DNA from: Actinomadura physcomitrii
GTDB lineage: Bacteria; Actinomycetota; Actinomycetes; Streptosporangiales; Streptosporangiaceae
NCBI RefSeq assembly: GCF_008923205.2
Contig: NZ_WBMS02000010.1
Location: 1 to 64,000 of the forward strand
Direction: 5' to 3'
Length of the DNA: 64,000 nucleotides
Shown here: positions 50,932-59,865 of the stretch, in pieces
Layout of the letters: each line of letters opens with the position of its first letter
How positions within the stretch are numbered: position 1 is the stretch's first letter
Position numbers and translations under genes: made by a program
Notes under the pieces: model-generated
Databases searched by the model: none
What the model was told of the DNA's origin: nothing
What the model saw: the letters and a program-made list of their open reading frames with translations, nothing else

Positions 50932-52116
50932 ATGAGTGATCTCTCCACCTATCGCGAGAACCTGCGTGCCTGGTTGCGCGCGAATGCGCCCGCGCCCACG
51001 CCCACGATCGACTTGAACGCCGCCAAAGCCTTCCAGGCCTGCCTTTTCGACGCCGGGTACGCCGGGATCACCTGGCCGAAGGACGTGGGCGGGCAGGGAC
51101 TGGGGCCCGAGTACCAGCAGATCTTCTCGGAAGAGTCCAGTGATTACGAACTGCCCACTTCCCCGTTCGGGCTCGGAATGGGCATGTGCGGGCCCACCTT
51201 GAACGATCTCGGAACGGCGCAGCAGCGCACCCGCTACCTGCCGAAACTGCTGCGCGGTGAGGAGATCTGGTGCCAGCTGTTCTCCGAGCCCGGCGCGGGC
51301 TCGGACGTGGCGTCGCTGCAGACCCGCGCGGTCCGTACCGACGACGGCTGGGTCGTCGACGGGCAGAAGGTGTGGACCACCAATGCGCAATTCGCCGACT
51401 ACGGAACGCTGCTGGCCCGGACCGACCCGGACCGTCCGAAGCACTCGGGCCTGACGATGTTCGTCATCGACATGCGTGCCCCTGGCGTGACGGTCCGACC
51501 GCTCCGGGACATGACCGGCCACGCCCCATTCAACGAGGTCATCCTGGACTCTGTCCGGCTGCCTGCCGACGCCGTGATCGGCGAGGTCAATGACGGCTGG
51601 AAGGCCGCGGTGGTCATGCTCGGCCACGAACGCGTGGCGATCGGGTCACGGGGCAACTCGAAGACGAATCCGTTCGATTTCGACGGTGTGCACGCGATGG
51701 CCCGCGATCTGAACCTCGACGGCGACCCGGCCATCCGCGCCGGACTCGCCGACCTCTACACCCGCGAGCGGGTGCTCGATCTGTTCAACATCCGGGTCGG
51801 ACAGGAGACCTCCGCGGGGACCCCGCCCGGCGCGCGCGGCTCGGTCGGCAAGCTGGCGGGCACCATGCTCGCCCGCCTCGCCGTGGAGGTCGTCAGCGAG
51901 ATCGCCGGACCCGCCGCCGCAGGCTGGGAGCCCGACGACACCCGGGCCGACGCCGTCGCCCTCGGCATCAATTCCACTCCGTCGTCCGGGATCGCGGGCG
52001 GCACCAACGAGATTCAGCGCGGAATCATCGGCGAGCGCATCCTCGGCCTGCCGAAGGAGCCTTCGGTGGACCGAGGCGTCCCGTTCCGCGAGCTGAAGGT
52101 GGGGACCCAGCGATGA
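50932..52116 (+). CDS. Acyl-CoA dehydrogenase, alpha-type subunit
   Basis: The product is 394 residues from the ATG at 50932 (MSDLSTYRENLRAWLR), behind GGAGGTGCGGAG. It shows CQLFSEPGAGSDVASLQTRA, VDGQKVWTTNAQ, and the FAD-binding C-terminus GGTNEIQRGIIGERILGLPK. It overlaps the next acyl-CoA dehydrogenase gene by 4 bases, so both subunits are made together. This is the pattern of alpha2beta2 acyl-CoA dehydrogenases of steroid-like substrates. Confidence 0.91.
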   Translation: MSDLSTYRENLRAWLRANAPAPTPTIDLNAAKAFQACLFDAGYAGITWPKDVGGQGLGPEYQQIFSEESSDYELPTSPFGLGMGMCGPTLNDLGTAQQRTRYLPKLLRGEEIWCQLFSEPGAGSDVASLQTRAVRTDDGWVVDGQKVWTTNAQFADYGTLLARTDPDRPKHSGLTMFVIDMRAPGVTVRPLRDMTGHAPFNEVILDSVRLPADAVIGEVNDGWKAAVVMLGHERVAIGSRGNSKTNPFDFDGVHAMARDLNLDGDPAIRAGLADLYTRERVLDLFNIRVGQETSAGTPPGARGSVGKLAGTMLARLAVEVVSEIAGPAAAGWEPDDTRADAVALGINSTPSSGIAGGTNEIQRGIIGERILGLPKEPSVDRGVPFRELKVGTQR

Positions 52117-53231
52117 AACTGCTACTCGATGCCGAGCACGAGGCGCTGCGCGCCGCCGTCCGCGACCTGCTGACCGACCGGGCCGATTCCGCCCGGGTCC
52201 GGGCCGCGATGGAGTCCCCGGAGGGGTTCGACCGGGACCTTTGGATCCGGCTGGGCCGCGACCTCGACGCCCTCGGTCTGGTCGTGCCGGAGAAGCTCGG
52301 TGGCGCCGGAGCCGGGCACGTGGAGCGGTCCGTGGTGGCCGAGGAGCTGGGGCGTGCGCTCGCGCCATCGCCCTTCCTGGCCTCGGCGGTGCTCGCCACG
52401 GACGCGCTGCTCGCGCTCGACGACGAGAAGGCACAGCAGGATCTGCTACCGCGCATGGTGTCCGGGGAGACGATCGTTGCGCTGGCGGCCGCCGAGCCCG
52501 GTGCGCCGTGGGGCCCCGGTGCCGCCACGGCGACCGAAGGCGCGGGCGGCTGGACCGTCGACGGGCGCAAGACCCCCGTCGTCGCCGGCGACCTGGCCGA
52601 CGAGTTCCTCGTGGTCGCTAACGCCCCCGACGGTCCCGCCTGGTTCCGCGTCGCCGCAGCCGACGTCACGCGCACCACGCTGACCACACTGGACCCGACC
52701 CGCAGGCTCGCCTCGGTGACTCTGAGGAGCGCGAGCGCGGTCCGGCTGGAGTCCGCCGACCCGCGGGCGGCGCTGGACCGGGTGGCGGACCTCGCCGCCG
52801 TCGCGCTGGCGGCCGAGCAGCTCGGCGGTCTGCGGCGAGTGCTCGAGACGACCACCGAGTACGCCAAGATCCGCGTCCAGTTCGGCCGCGCGATCGGCTC
52901 CTACCAGGCGGTCAAGCACGGACTGGCGGACATGTACTGCGACTGGGAGCTGGGGCTCTCCGCGGTGCGCTACGCCGCATGGGCCGCTGACGAGGCACCG
53001 GACGAGCTGCCGGTCGCTGCGGCGCTCGTCGCGAACCACCTCGGCCCGGCCTACTTCCGCGGCGCGGCCGCGGGTGTGCAATACCACGGCGGCATCGGTT
53101 ACACGTGGGAGCACGACGCCCACCTCTTCTACAAGCGGGCCAAGAGCACCGAATTGCTGTTCGGTTCGACCGCTTGGCAGAAGGCGCGGCTCGCCGACCG
53201 GCTCGAGATCGGCCGGAGGGCCGCCGGATGA
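52113..53231 (+). CDS. Acyl-CoA dehydrogenase, beta-type subunit
   Basis: The 372-residue partner has a weaker middle domain, then YAKIRVQFGRAIGSYQAVKH and YHGGIGYTWEHDAHLFYKRA at the C-terminus. The GYTWEHD ending matches the other beta-type subunit at 15469-16551. The start is coupled to the alpha subunit by an ATGA overlap. Each subunit alone probably lacks a complete active site; this is known for related pairs and inferred here. Confidence 0.9.
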   Translation: MKLLLDAEHEALRAAVRDLLTDRADSARVRAAMESPEGFDRDLWIRLGRDLDALGLVVPEKLGGAGAGHVERSVVAEELGRALAPSPFLASAVLATDALLALDDEKAQQDLLPRMVSGETIVALAAAEPGAPWGPGAATATEGAGGWTVDGRKTPVVAGDLADEFLVVANAPDGPAWFRVAAADVTRTTLTTLDPTRRLASVTLRSASAVRLESADPRAALDRVADLAAVALAAEQLGGLRRVLETTTEYAKIRVQFGRAIGSYQAVKHGLADMYCDWELGLSAVRYAAWAADEAPDELPVAAALVANHLGPAYFRGAAAGVQYHGGIGYTWEHDAHLFYKRAKSTELLFGSTAWQKARLADRLEIGRRAAG

Positions 53232-53400
53232 CCAGGGCCTTCCAGGACACCCACGAGGATCCGGTCCGCGCCGACCTGTAAACGAGCTCGTCCGGCTGGT
53301 ACCTCCCACCGAATCGCTCTGGCCCACCCCACCCGATCCTTTGCGAGAACGTGGCGGTTATTTGAGTGACGGGCTGGCGCATCGCGCATTAACTGGGGGT

Positions 53401-53997
53401 ATGGATAAGGACATAAGTGACCCGGAACAGATCACCCGGATCTCCAATGTCGCCGCACATCTGTTCGCGGAATTGGGTTACGATAATACTACGGGGGAAA
53501 TGATCGCCGAGGCGGCCGGAGTCAATCGGGAAGTTGTCACGGCGGCCGGCGGGCGCGCGGCTCTGTATCGGCACGCACTAGAGCGTTTCTATCGAGATGA
53601 ACGCGACATGCTCGATCGCGTGTCCACAGCGCCCGGCGCCGGCAAAAGCAGATTCAGTGCAGCCCTCGACCATATTCTGGATTTCTATCTCGACCGGCGA
53701 GAGATGATAGCGATCTGGCAGCAACGCGGTTTGGCGGACGCGTCGGACATGGACGACGTCGAGGAGCGGTACCAGGTTCCGAGCAACGAGAGGGCGGCGG
53801 CCATCCTGGGGCCCGAAGTCGCGACGGGCCCCAGGTTCCAAATGATCCGCAATGTCTTCTCCTGGTGCTTGGTGAGTTTCATATACAGAGGATTGTCGCC
53901 GGTCGACGGGCCGGTGCTGGACCCTGCGGATCCCCGGGCTCGGGAATTGTTCCACGAGTACATGATCGAACTTTACGAGAGGCTAGAGGTGGCATGA
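53401..53997 (+). CDS. TetR family transcriptional regulator
   Basis: The product is 198 residues from the ATG at 53401 (MDKDISDPEQIT); no other start fits the HTH (TTGEMIAEAAGVNREVVTAA, then GGRAALYRHAL). The nucleotides are clearly less GC-rich than in neighbouring genes (for example ataatactacggg near 53485), a possible sign of different origin. It comes 169 bases after the acyl-CoA dehydrogenase pair and so may have its own promoter. The target is unknown. Confidence 0.86.
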   Translation: MDKDISDPEQITRISNVAAHLFAELGYDNTTGEMIAEAAGVNREVVTAAGGRAALYRHALERFYRDERDMLDRVSTAPGAGKSRFSAALDHILDFYLDRREMIAIWQQRGLADASDMDDVEERYQVPSNERAAAILGPEVATGPRFQMIRNVFSWCLVSFIYRGLSPVDGPVLDPADPRARELFHEYMIELYERLEVA

Positions 53998-54038
53998 CCG
54001 CCGGTGCGTGCGGAGAAGGACGGCCACGCATGCCGAAA

Positions 54039-54078
54039 GGCCCGGCCCCATCTGCGATGTGATCACCGGGGCCCGGCC
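54039..54078. terminator. Possible terminator between convergent operons
   Basis: GGCCCGGCCCC (54039-54049) and GGGGCCCGGCC (54068-54078) pair at 10 of 11 positions with an 18-base loop. It lies after the TetR stop at 53997 and before the stop of the SDR on the other strand at 54211. There is no T-run. The rest of the 213-base gap holds nothing I can name. Confidence 0.4.
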
Positions 54079-54210
54079 GGTCTCGCTTACATGCGGCCCG
54101 TCATCCGCTGACCGCGCGGACGTTCGCCTCGCGGCCGCGGGGCGGGCGCCGACTGCGACACAGTGGTCGCGGCTGCGCCCGCTCCGAGCTGGTCCCGCGT
54201 GTGGGTGCGG

Positions 54211-55026
54211 TCACTCACCGCCCTGGGCCCGGGCGGCCAGACTGCTCCAGTCCTCCCAGGTCTTGAGCCGCTCGCCGTATTTCGCGGAGGCGATGAGCTG
54301 CGGCATTGTGCCGAAGAAGACGCGCAGCGGAGGATCGGCGGCGTCGACGACCTCCAGCAGGGCCGGCCCCGCGGCAACAGGGTCTCCCGCGTTGGCGGCA
54401 CGGGAGGACCTCGCCTTGCGGATGTCCTCATAGGGCGGCAGGGACTCCGCCCAAGTAGCCGAGGAACCCGCCCAATCAGTGGCGAAACTACCCGGCTCGA
54501 CGAGGGTGACCTTGATACCGAAGCGGGCGACCTCCTGCGCGAGTGATTCGGTGATCCCTTCAAGGGCCCACTTGGACGCGTGATAGCCGCCCAGCGCGGG
54601 GAAGGCGACGACACCGCCGATGGAGGAGATCTGGACGATGTGGCCACTCCCCTGCTTACGCAGGTAGGGCAGCGCGGCCTGGGTGACCCAGAGAGCGCCG
54701 AAGAAGTTCGTCTCCATCTGCGAACGGATGTCGTTCTCGCTGAGCTCTTCGACCGCGCCGAACAGGCCGTAGCCGGCGTTGTTGACCACCACGTCCAGCC
54801 GGCCGAAGTGCTGGTGGGCCTGCGCAACGGTCCTGACGACATCGTCACTCGAGGTCACGTCCAGCGGGACGGCCAGGATCCTTTCGCCGTGAGCCGCGAC
54901 CAGGTCGGCCAGCGAGTCGACGTCGCGCGCCGTTGCGGCGACCCTGTCACCGCGTTCCAGGGCGGCCCGGACGAACTCACGGCCGAATCCACGCGATGAG
55001 CCGGTGATGAACCAGACCTTGCTCAT
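54211..55026 (-). CDS. SDR family oxidoreductase
   Basis: The 271-residue protein has TGSSRGFGREFV at the N-terminus, NNAGYGLFG, ISSIGG and YHASKWALEG. This TGSSRGFG form with a long C-terminus is typical of the retinol-dehydrogenase-like SDR group that often acts on hydrophobic alcohols. The ATG has AGGAGGTG upstream. It is the last gene of the large minus-strand operon from the right edge. Confidence 0.88.
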   Translation of the reverse strand: MSKVWFITGSSRGFGREFVRAALERGDRVAATARDVDSLADLVAAHGERILAVPLDVTSSDDVVRTVAQAHQHFGRLDVVVNNAGYGLFGAVEELSENDIRSQMETNFFGALWVTQAALPYLRKQGSGHIVQISSIGGVVAFPALGGYHASKWALEGITESLAQEVARFGIKVTLVEPGSFATDWAGSSATWAESLPPYEDIRKARSSRAANAGDPVAAGPALLEVVDAADPPLRVFFGTMPQLIASAKYGERLKTWEDWSSLAARAQGGE

Positions 55027-55047
55027 GAACGCACCTCCTGTTGCTGT

Positions 55048-56238
55048 TCAGTCATTGACGCGGACGACGGCGGCGCCCGCGGTGTCACCGGCCGCGCATC
55101 CGGTGAAAAGGCCTATGCCACCGCCTCGTAGGCGGAGCGTCTCAACAAGTTCCGCGAGGGCGCGCATTCCGGTCGGCGCTTGCGGGTGCCCCCAGATCAG
55201 ACTGCACCCGTGGTCGTTCATCTTGTCCAAGGGAACATTCATGGTTCGGGCGAAGTAGACGTCGTTGACGGCGAACGGGTTGTGAGTGGTGATCGCGTCG
55301 ACTTGCTCGATTCCCAGGCCGGCGTCGGCGAGCGCGGCCAGCGCGGCGGGAACGGGTGCCTTCGGCATGTGAGTCGCCGCGACTCGGGCGAAACCCACCG
55401 CGAGAACCTCCACGACTCCTTCGCCGCGGGACAGCTCCCGCGCCCGCGCCGTGCCGGTGACGACGGCGCCGGCGGCCCCATCGGCTGGGTGGGTCTGGGT
55501 GGCGCCGGTGTGCAGCCCGCCCGGCTGGGCGGGGCCGAGTTCGGCGATCGCCTCTCGTTCCACGGGCCGCACACCCTCGTCCCGTTCGATCAGAGTGGTT
55601 CGGCCGCGACGGGCCGGCAGTTCCACCGGCACCATGTACCTGCGCTGGAAGGCGCGGTCGTCGGCCAGCGCCCGGGCGTACTGCTCGTAGCGCAGGGCGG
55701 CGACATCGTCGAGTTCGTCGCGGGTCACGCCCAGTTCGGCGGCCACGGTCTCTCCCGCGGCCAGCATCGAGGTCCCCGCCCAGGGGTCGTGGGCGAAGTT
55801 GCGCTGGACGAGGTTCTCCACTCGCGGTGCGCCACCGGGCGCGGACGGTGCGGGGTAGACGATGTTCGGGCCGTTGCTGGTGCGATCGGTGGTCAGCACC
55901 AGCTGCGTACCGCCACCGGTCATGGTGTTCGCGGCGGCGGCGTGCAGGCAGGCCACGGCGGTGGCACAGGCCTGGTTGATCATTGGCCCGGTGACGGCCG
56001 TGGCTCCAAGGCGCGCGGCCACGGTGGGGGCGCCGAAGAACGAACCCTCCTGGGGAATCGTGATGCCGAGCACGATCCCGTCCACGTCGGCGGCGTCGAC
56101 TTGGCGGTCCCGCAGAGCCCTGCCGGTGACGTTCACGGCGAGGTCCAGGCTGGACGTCTCGGCCAGTGCTCCCTGCCAGCGGGTGAAGGGCGACGACCAA
56201 AGCAGACCCTGTGGCATGGCGACGTTCTGGTAACGCAT
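55048..56238 (-). CDS. Thiolase (acetyl-CoA C-acyltransferase) with classical cysteine
   Basis: The product is 396 residues from the ATG at 56238. The nucleophilic cysteine is present (INQACATAVACLH, Cys91), as are HNPFAVND, SLIWGHPQAPTG with His, and the second cysteine in GLFTGCAAGDTAGA near residue 381. Unlike the three Ltp-like proteins in this window it has no DUF35 partner and should carry out true thiolysis of a 3-ketoacyl-CoA. It lies 29 bases after the SDR gene at 56268. Confidence 0.9.
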   Translation of the reverse strand: MRYQNVAMPQGLLWSSPFTRWQGALAETSSLDLAVNVTGRALRDRQVDAADVDGIVLGITIPQEGSFFGAPTVAARLGATAVTGPMINQACATAVACLHAAAANTMTGGGTQLVLTTDRTSNGPNIVYPAPSAPGGAPRVENLVQRNFAHDPWAGTSMLAAGETVAAELGVTRDELDDVAALRYEQYARALADDRAFQRRYMVPVELPARRGRTTLIERDEGVRPVEREAIAELGPAQPGGLHTGATQTHPADGAAGAVVTGTARARELSRGEGVVEVLAVGFARVAATHMPKAPVPAALAALADAGLGIEQVDAITTHNPFAVNDVYFARTMNVPLDKMNDHGCSLIWGHPQAPTGMRALAELVETLRLRGGGIGLFTGCAAGDTAGAAVVRVND

Positions 56239-56267
56239 GAGGTGACTCCGTGAGATGTGATCCGTCG

Positions 56268-57032
56268 TCAGGGCATGGCATAGCCGCCGTTGACCGAGAC
56301 CACCTGGCCGGTGGTCCATGAGGACAGCGGCGATGCCAGCAGCAGGACGGTGGGGGTGATGTCCTCGGGACGTCCGAGCCGGCGCAGCGGGTACGCGGCC
56401 AGGATCTTCTTCATCCGGGCTTCGTCGGCGTTGCCGGTATGCGCATCGAGGCTGCCGGTCTGCACGAGTGCGATCGACACCGCGTTGGCTCGGATTCCGT
56501 GCCTGGCCAGTTCCTTGGCCAGCGACTTGGTCAGGCCGACGGTGGTGGAGCGCGTGGTGGCGGTTACCAGGAGCCGCGATTCTCCAACGCGGCCGGAGTC
56601 GCCCATCAGGCTCACGATGGAGCCCCCGCCGTTGTCGACCATCTGCTTGGCCACAGCCTGGGTGACGCGCAGCGTTCCGGCGACGGTGACGCCGATCTGC
56701 GGTGCCCAGTCGTCCTCAGTGGTCTCGAGGAACGGTTTGCTCTGCGTAGCCGCTGCATTGTTGACGAGGATGTCGATCGGCCCCAGTTGCGCCTTGACCT
56801 GAGCCACTGCCGCGTCCACGGCCGGGCCGTCCTGAAGATCGGCGCCGATGGCGGTCGCCCGGACGCCCAGCGCTGCGGCCTCCTTGGCGGCCTCCTCCGC
56901 GCCCGCGGAGGAGGAGTGGTAGTGGAACGCGACGTTGGCGCCCTCGGTCGCGAAAGCGTGCCCGATGGCGCGCCCGAGGCCCTGGCCGGCGCCGGTGACG
57001 AGGACGGTCTTGCCTGTGAGTTGAAGATCCAT
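56268..57032 (-). CDS. SDR homologue lacking the catalytic Tyr and Lys
   Basis: The 254-residue protein has a normal nucleotide site (TGAGQGLGRAIG) and ends VNGGYAMP, so it is a complete SDR. At the active site it reads LLVTATTRSTTVGLTK where the related SDR at 35480 reads IYGGAKAGAAG. Thr stands for Tyr and Arg for Lys, and the NNAG motif is NNAA. Classical SDR redox chemistry is therefore doubtful; it may be a structural partner, or use another mechanism. It follows the metallo-hydrolase gene by 13 bases in the operon. Confidence 0.84.
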   Translation of the reverse strand: MDLQLTGKTVLVTGAGQGLGRAIGHAFATEGANVAFHYHSSSAGAEEAAKEAAALGVRATAIGADLQDGPAVDAAVAQVKAQLGPIDILVNNAAATQSKPFLETTEDDWAPQIGVTVAGTLRVTQAVAKQMVDNGGGSIVSLMGDSGRVGESRLLVTATTRSTTVGLTKSLAKELARHGIRANAVSIALVQTGSLDAHTGNADEARMKKILAAYPLRRLGRPEDITPTVLLLASPLSSWTTGQVVSVNGGYAMP

Positions 57033-57045
57033 GGGAGGTGATTCC

Positions 57046-57843
57046 TTAGACGATGGTCCAGTGGCGGGTCTCGGCCACGGTGATGACCCGGCCGAACCGC
57101 ATGCCGGGCAGGTGCGGGGCCGCGATCACTTGCGAGGTGTCCGCGGCGCTCTCCAGCACCGACCGTCGGACGGACTCGGCGGCGTCGGGGTCGACGTCGT
57201 GGATCCAGCGCAGATCCGGGTCGCTGATCTGCGCCGCCGAGTGCACGACATCGCCGAGGAACAGGGCGCGCTCACCTCCGCTGGAAGCCACGTAGATGCT
57301 GGAGCCGGGGGTGTGGCCGGGCGAGTGCCGGGCGTCCAGGCCCGGAAGGAGCGTGACGTCCCCCTCGAACGGCTCGAGACGGTCGCGTAGCGGCGCGAGT
57401 TTGCGCACGGCGCCGGGAACCGCATCGGGCCCGTCGACGAAGTGCTCCCAATCGGCGGCGTGTACGCGATGAGTCGCGTTGGGGAACACGATCTCACCCT
57501 TCCGCGTCGCCCAGCCGACATGGTCGAAGTGCAGATGGGTGAACAGGACGTCGGTGACGTCCTCCGGGGCCGTGCCCAGCGAGCGCAGGCTGTCGATGAA
57601 GGCGCCGCCCGTGTATCTGTCGCTTTCGATTCCACCGATCCCGACGTCGATGAGGACCGTCCGGCTCTGGCTCCGCACCAGAAAGCCGCCAAGCGGGAAC
57701 TCGAGATTGCCTCGTGCATCGAGGAGGTTCTCGTGGCAGGCCCAGGCATCGGTGTCGCCACCCGTCCGGGTCAGCACTTCGCGGGCGACTTCGCGACCGG
57801 TCCCGTCGTACACGGGGAGTATCTCAATCGACCCGATCTTCAT
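57046..57843 (-). CDS. Metallo-beta-lactamase-fold hydrolase
   Basis: The product is 265 residues from the ATG at 57843 with GGGAGG upstream. It has the metal motif THLHFDHVGW, a second ligand in DARHSPGHTPGSSIYV and FLGDVVHSAAQ. This is the layout of lactonases such as AiiA-like enzymes and related thioesterases. A lactone or thioester intermediate of the molybdenum-hydroxylase pathway could be its substrate. It overlaps the iron-sulfur subunit stop by 4 bases. Confidence 0.87.
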   Translation of the reverse strand: MKIGSIEILPVYDGTGREVAREVLTRTGGDTDAWACHENLLDARGNLEFPLGGFLVRSQSRTVLIDVGIGGIESDRYTGGAFIDSLRSLGTAPEDVTDVLFTHLHFDHVGWATRKGEIVFPNATHRVHAADWEHFVDGPDAVPGAVRKLAPLRDRLEPFEGDVTLLPGLDARHSPGHTPGSSIYVASSGGERALFLGDVVHSAAQISDPDLRWIHDVDPDAAESVRRSVLESAADTSQVIAAPHLPGMRFGRVITVAETRHWTIV

Positions 57844-58352
57844 GTGGTCCCTCCCGTTACCTCTGTCGGGGCCGCGTCGTCCATGCCCGCCGCCATTTCC
57901 TCCGCGGCCGCCTGCACGGCGTCGACGATCGACGCGTAGCCGGTGCAGCGGCAGATATTGCCGGACAGTTCTTCGCGGATGCGCCGCCGTGTCGGGGAAG
58001 TCTCCCGGTGCAGCAAGTGCAGCGCCGACATGAGCATTCCCGGAGTGCAGAAACCGCATTGCAGTCCGTGCTGGTCACAGAAAGCGCGCTGGAGCGGGTG
58101 CAGCGTGCCGTCCTCTGCGGCCATGCCCTCCACGGTGGTCACCGAGCACCCGGAGGCCTGGACGGCGAACATAAGGCAGGCCCTGATCGGCCTCCCGTCG
58201 AGGAGGATCGTGCACGCCCCGCAGACTCCCTGCTCGCAGCCGAGGTGCGTTCCGGTGAGGCCGAGGCCTTCCCGGAGGGCGTCGGCCAGGGTGGTGCGGG
58301 GCTCGACCTCCATGCTCACCGCTTCGCCGTTGACCGTGAAGCCGACCTTCAC
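57840..58352 (-). CDS. Molybdenum hydroxylase small subunit, two [2Fe-2S] clusters
   Basis: The product is 170 residues from the GTG at 58352. The plant-ferredoxin-type cluster ligands are GCEQGVCGACTILLDGRPIR, then AC; the second cluster ligands are CGFCTPG and CRCTGY. It passes electrons from the molybdenum site to FAD in xanthine-oxidase-family enzymes. The start overlaps the FAD-subunit stop by 4 bases. Confidence 0.93.
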   Translation of the reverse strand: MKVGFTVNGEAVSMEVEPRTTLADALREGLGLTGTHLGCEQGVCGACTILLDGRPIRACLMFAVQASGCSVTTVEGMAAEDGTLHPLQRAFCDQHGLQCGFCTPGMLMSALHLLHRETSPTRRRIREELSGNICRCTGYASIVDAVQAAAEEMAAGMDDAAPTEVTGGTT

Positions 58353-59188
58353 GCTGGTACTCCCTCGGGTCGCTCTCGGAGCCGGAGCAGTGCCCGGCGC
58401 GTGTGCTCGGCGGTCATGGCGCGGCGGTAGGCCGCGGTGGCGTGCAGGTCGTCGGCCGGATCGATCCCCGAGGCGGTCAGCCGCGCCGCCTCGTCGAAGG
58501 CCGCGGGTGTCAGTTCCACGTCCGCGAGCCGGGCCTCGGCGTCCACCGCCCGGTACGGGACGCCGCCGACGCCGCCAACGGCGATCCGCACCCGGCCGTC
58601 GATCTCCGCCGCCGCGACGGTGACGAGACCGAAGTCGCCATGGCGACGCGACAGTTCGGCGAATCCCCACCGCCGCGGAACCGGAAAGTCCAGGGCAATG
58701 ATCATCTCGTCATGGCCCAGTGTCGTCTCGAAGGGGCCGGCGAACAGGTCCGCGGCTGGGATCCGCCGGCGTCCAGCCGGGTTCGCGACCAGAGCGACGG
58801 CGTCGAGCGCCGTGGCGACGACGGGCAGCTCCGCGGACGGGTCGGCGTGAGCGATGCTGCCGCCGACGGTGCCGCGCGAACGGATCGCCTGGTGTCCGAT
58901 CCAGCGTGCGGCCTCCGCAAGAAGCGGATGCGCGCGCTGCTCGGACAGGGCGGAGTGCCGTGTGAGGGCTCCGATGCGGACGACGCCGTCGGCGATCGCC
59001 ATCCCGCCCAATCCGGGGATCCGGTTGACGTCGACCACCAGCGAAGGCCGGCCCATGCGCAGCGCCATCAGCGGAACGAGGCTCTGCCCGCCTGCCAGGA
59101 TCTTCGCTTCGCCTTCGGCCGCCGCCAACGCGCCTACCGCCTCCGTGACGCTCGTGGCCTGCAGGTAGTCGAAACGGGCGGGCTTCAC
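58349..59188 (-). CDS. Molybdenum hydroxylase medium subunit, FAD-binding
   Basis: The product is 279 residues from the GTG at 59188. It shows ILAGGQSLVPLMALRMGRP (FAD pyrophosphate loop) and the second FAD motif TVGGSIAHADPSAELP, as in CoxM/XdhB-type subunits. The start overlaps the crotonase-like gene by 4 bases, and the operon order is large subunit, crotonase-like, medium, small. Confidence 0.93.
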   Translation of the reverse strand: MKPARFDYLQATSVTEAVGALAAAEGEAKILAGGQSLVPLMALRMGRPSLVVDVNRIPGLGGMAIADGVVRIGALTRHSALSEQRAHPLLAEAARWIGHQAIRSRGTVGGSIAHADPSAELPVVATALDAVALVANPAGRRRIPAADLFAGPFETTLGHDEMIIALDFPVPRRWGFAELSRRHGDFGLVTVAAAEIDGRVRIAVGGVGGVPYRAVDAEARLADVELTPAAFDEAARLTASGIDPADDLHATAAYRRAMTAEHTRRALLRLRERPEGVPA

Positions 59189-59865
59189 GACGTCGCTCCC
59201 GTATCGGGCCAGCAGCGCTCGAAGGCCGCGTCCAGTTCGGCGTCCCACAGGCGCGGCTCGAACATCGACTCCAGCGCCTTCTTGGAGTACGCCAGCGACT
59301 GAGACGCGAACGCGGCGACTTCCCTGGCCCATGCGAGCGCGTCGGGCAGGTCACCGAGGCGATCCACCAGCCCACGCGCGAACGCGACCTCCGCGCCGAT
59401 CGTTTCGCCGCCGATCAACAACGCCCTTGCCGAGCCGCCTCCCGCCAGCAGCGCGAGCCTCCGCACGGTCCAGGGATCGACGGCGAGCCCCTTGCGCGCG
59501 GTAGGCACCGCGAACCTGGCCGTCTGTGCGGCGACGCGCAGGTCGCACGCGATGGCCAGCTGAGTGCCGGCCCCGATGGCGGGGCCGTTGACCGCGGCGA
59601 TGACCGGGACCGAAGCGGCGGTGATCGTACGCAGCATCCCGTAGAGCGCCGTGCGGAACCCCTGGTCGTACACCCCCGATAGATCCGCTCCCGCGCAGAA
59701 GCATGAGCCCTGGCCCGTGACCACGATGGCGCGGGCGCCTTTGGCGAGCGCGGTCTCGAACGCCTCTCGCAGCGCGTCGCAGGCCGTGATGTCGAGGGCG
59801 TTGCGCCGCTCGTGCATGTCCAGGACCAGCATCGCGACGCCGTCGTCGAAGTCGGAGGTGATCAC
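59185..59865 (-). CDS. Crotonase-like protein without hydratase glutamates
   Basis: The product is 226 residues from the GTG at 59865, overlapping the large-subunit stop by 4 bases. It has the crotonase fold (CFCAGADLSGV oxyanion region, IGAGTQLAIACD). Both hydratase glutamates are replaced: Gln in GTQLAI and Thr in FAVPTARKG. It is also 30-50 residues shorter than other crotonases here. It is inserted between genes for the large and medium subunits of the molybdenum hydroxylase. It may catalyse another crotonase-type reaction (isomerisation, hydrolysis, C-C cleavage) on the product of that enzyme. Confidence 0.83.
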   Translation of the reverse strand: MITSDFDDGVAMLVLDMHERRNALDITACDALREAFETALAKGARAIVVTGQGSCFCAGADLSGVYDQGFRTALYGMLRTITAASVPVIAAVNGPAIGAGTQLAIACDLRVAAQTARFAVPTARKGLAVDPWTVRRLALLAGGGSARALLIGGETIGAEVAFARGLVDRLGDLPDALAWAREVAAFASQSLAYSKKALESMFEPRLWDAELDAAFERCWPDTGATS

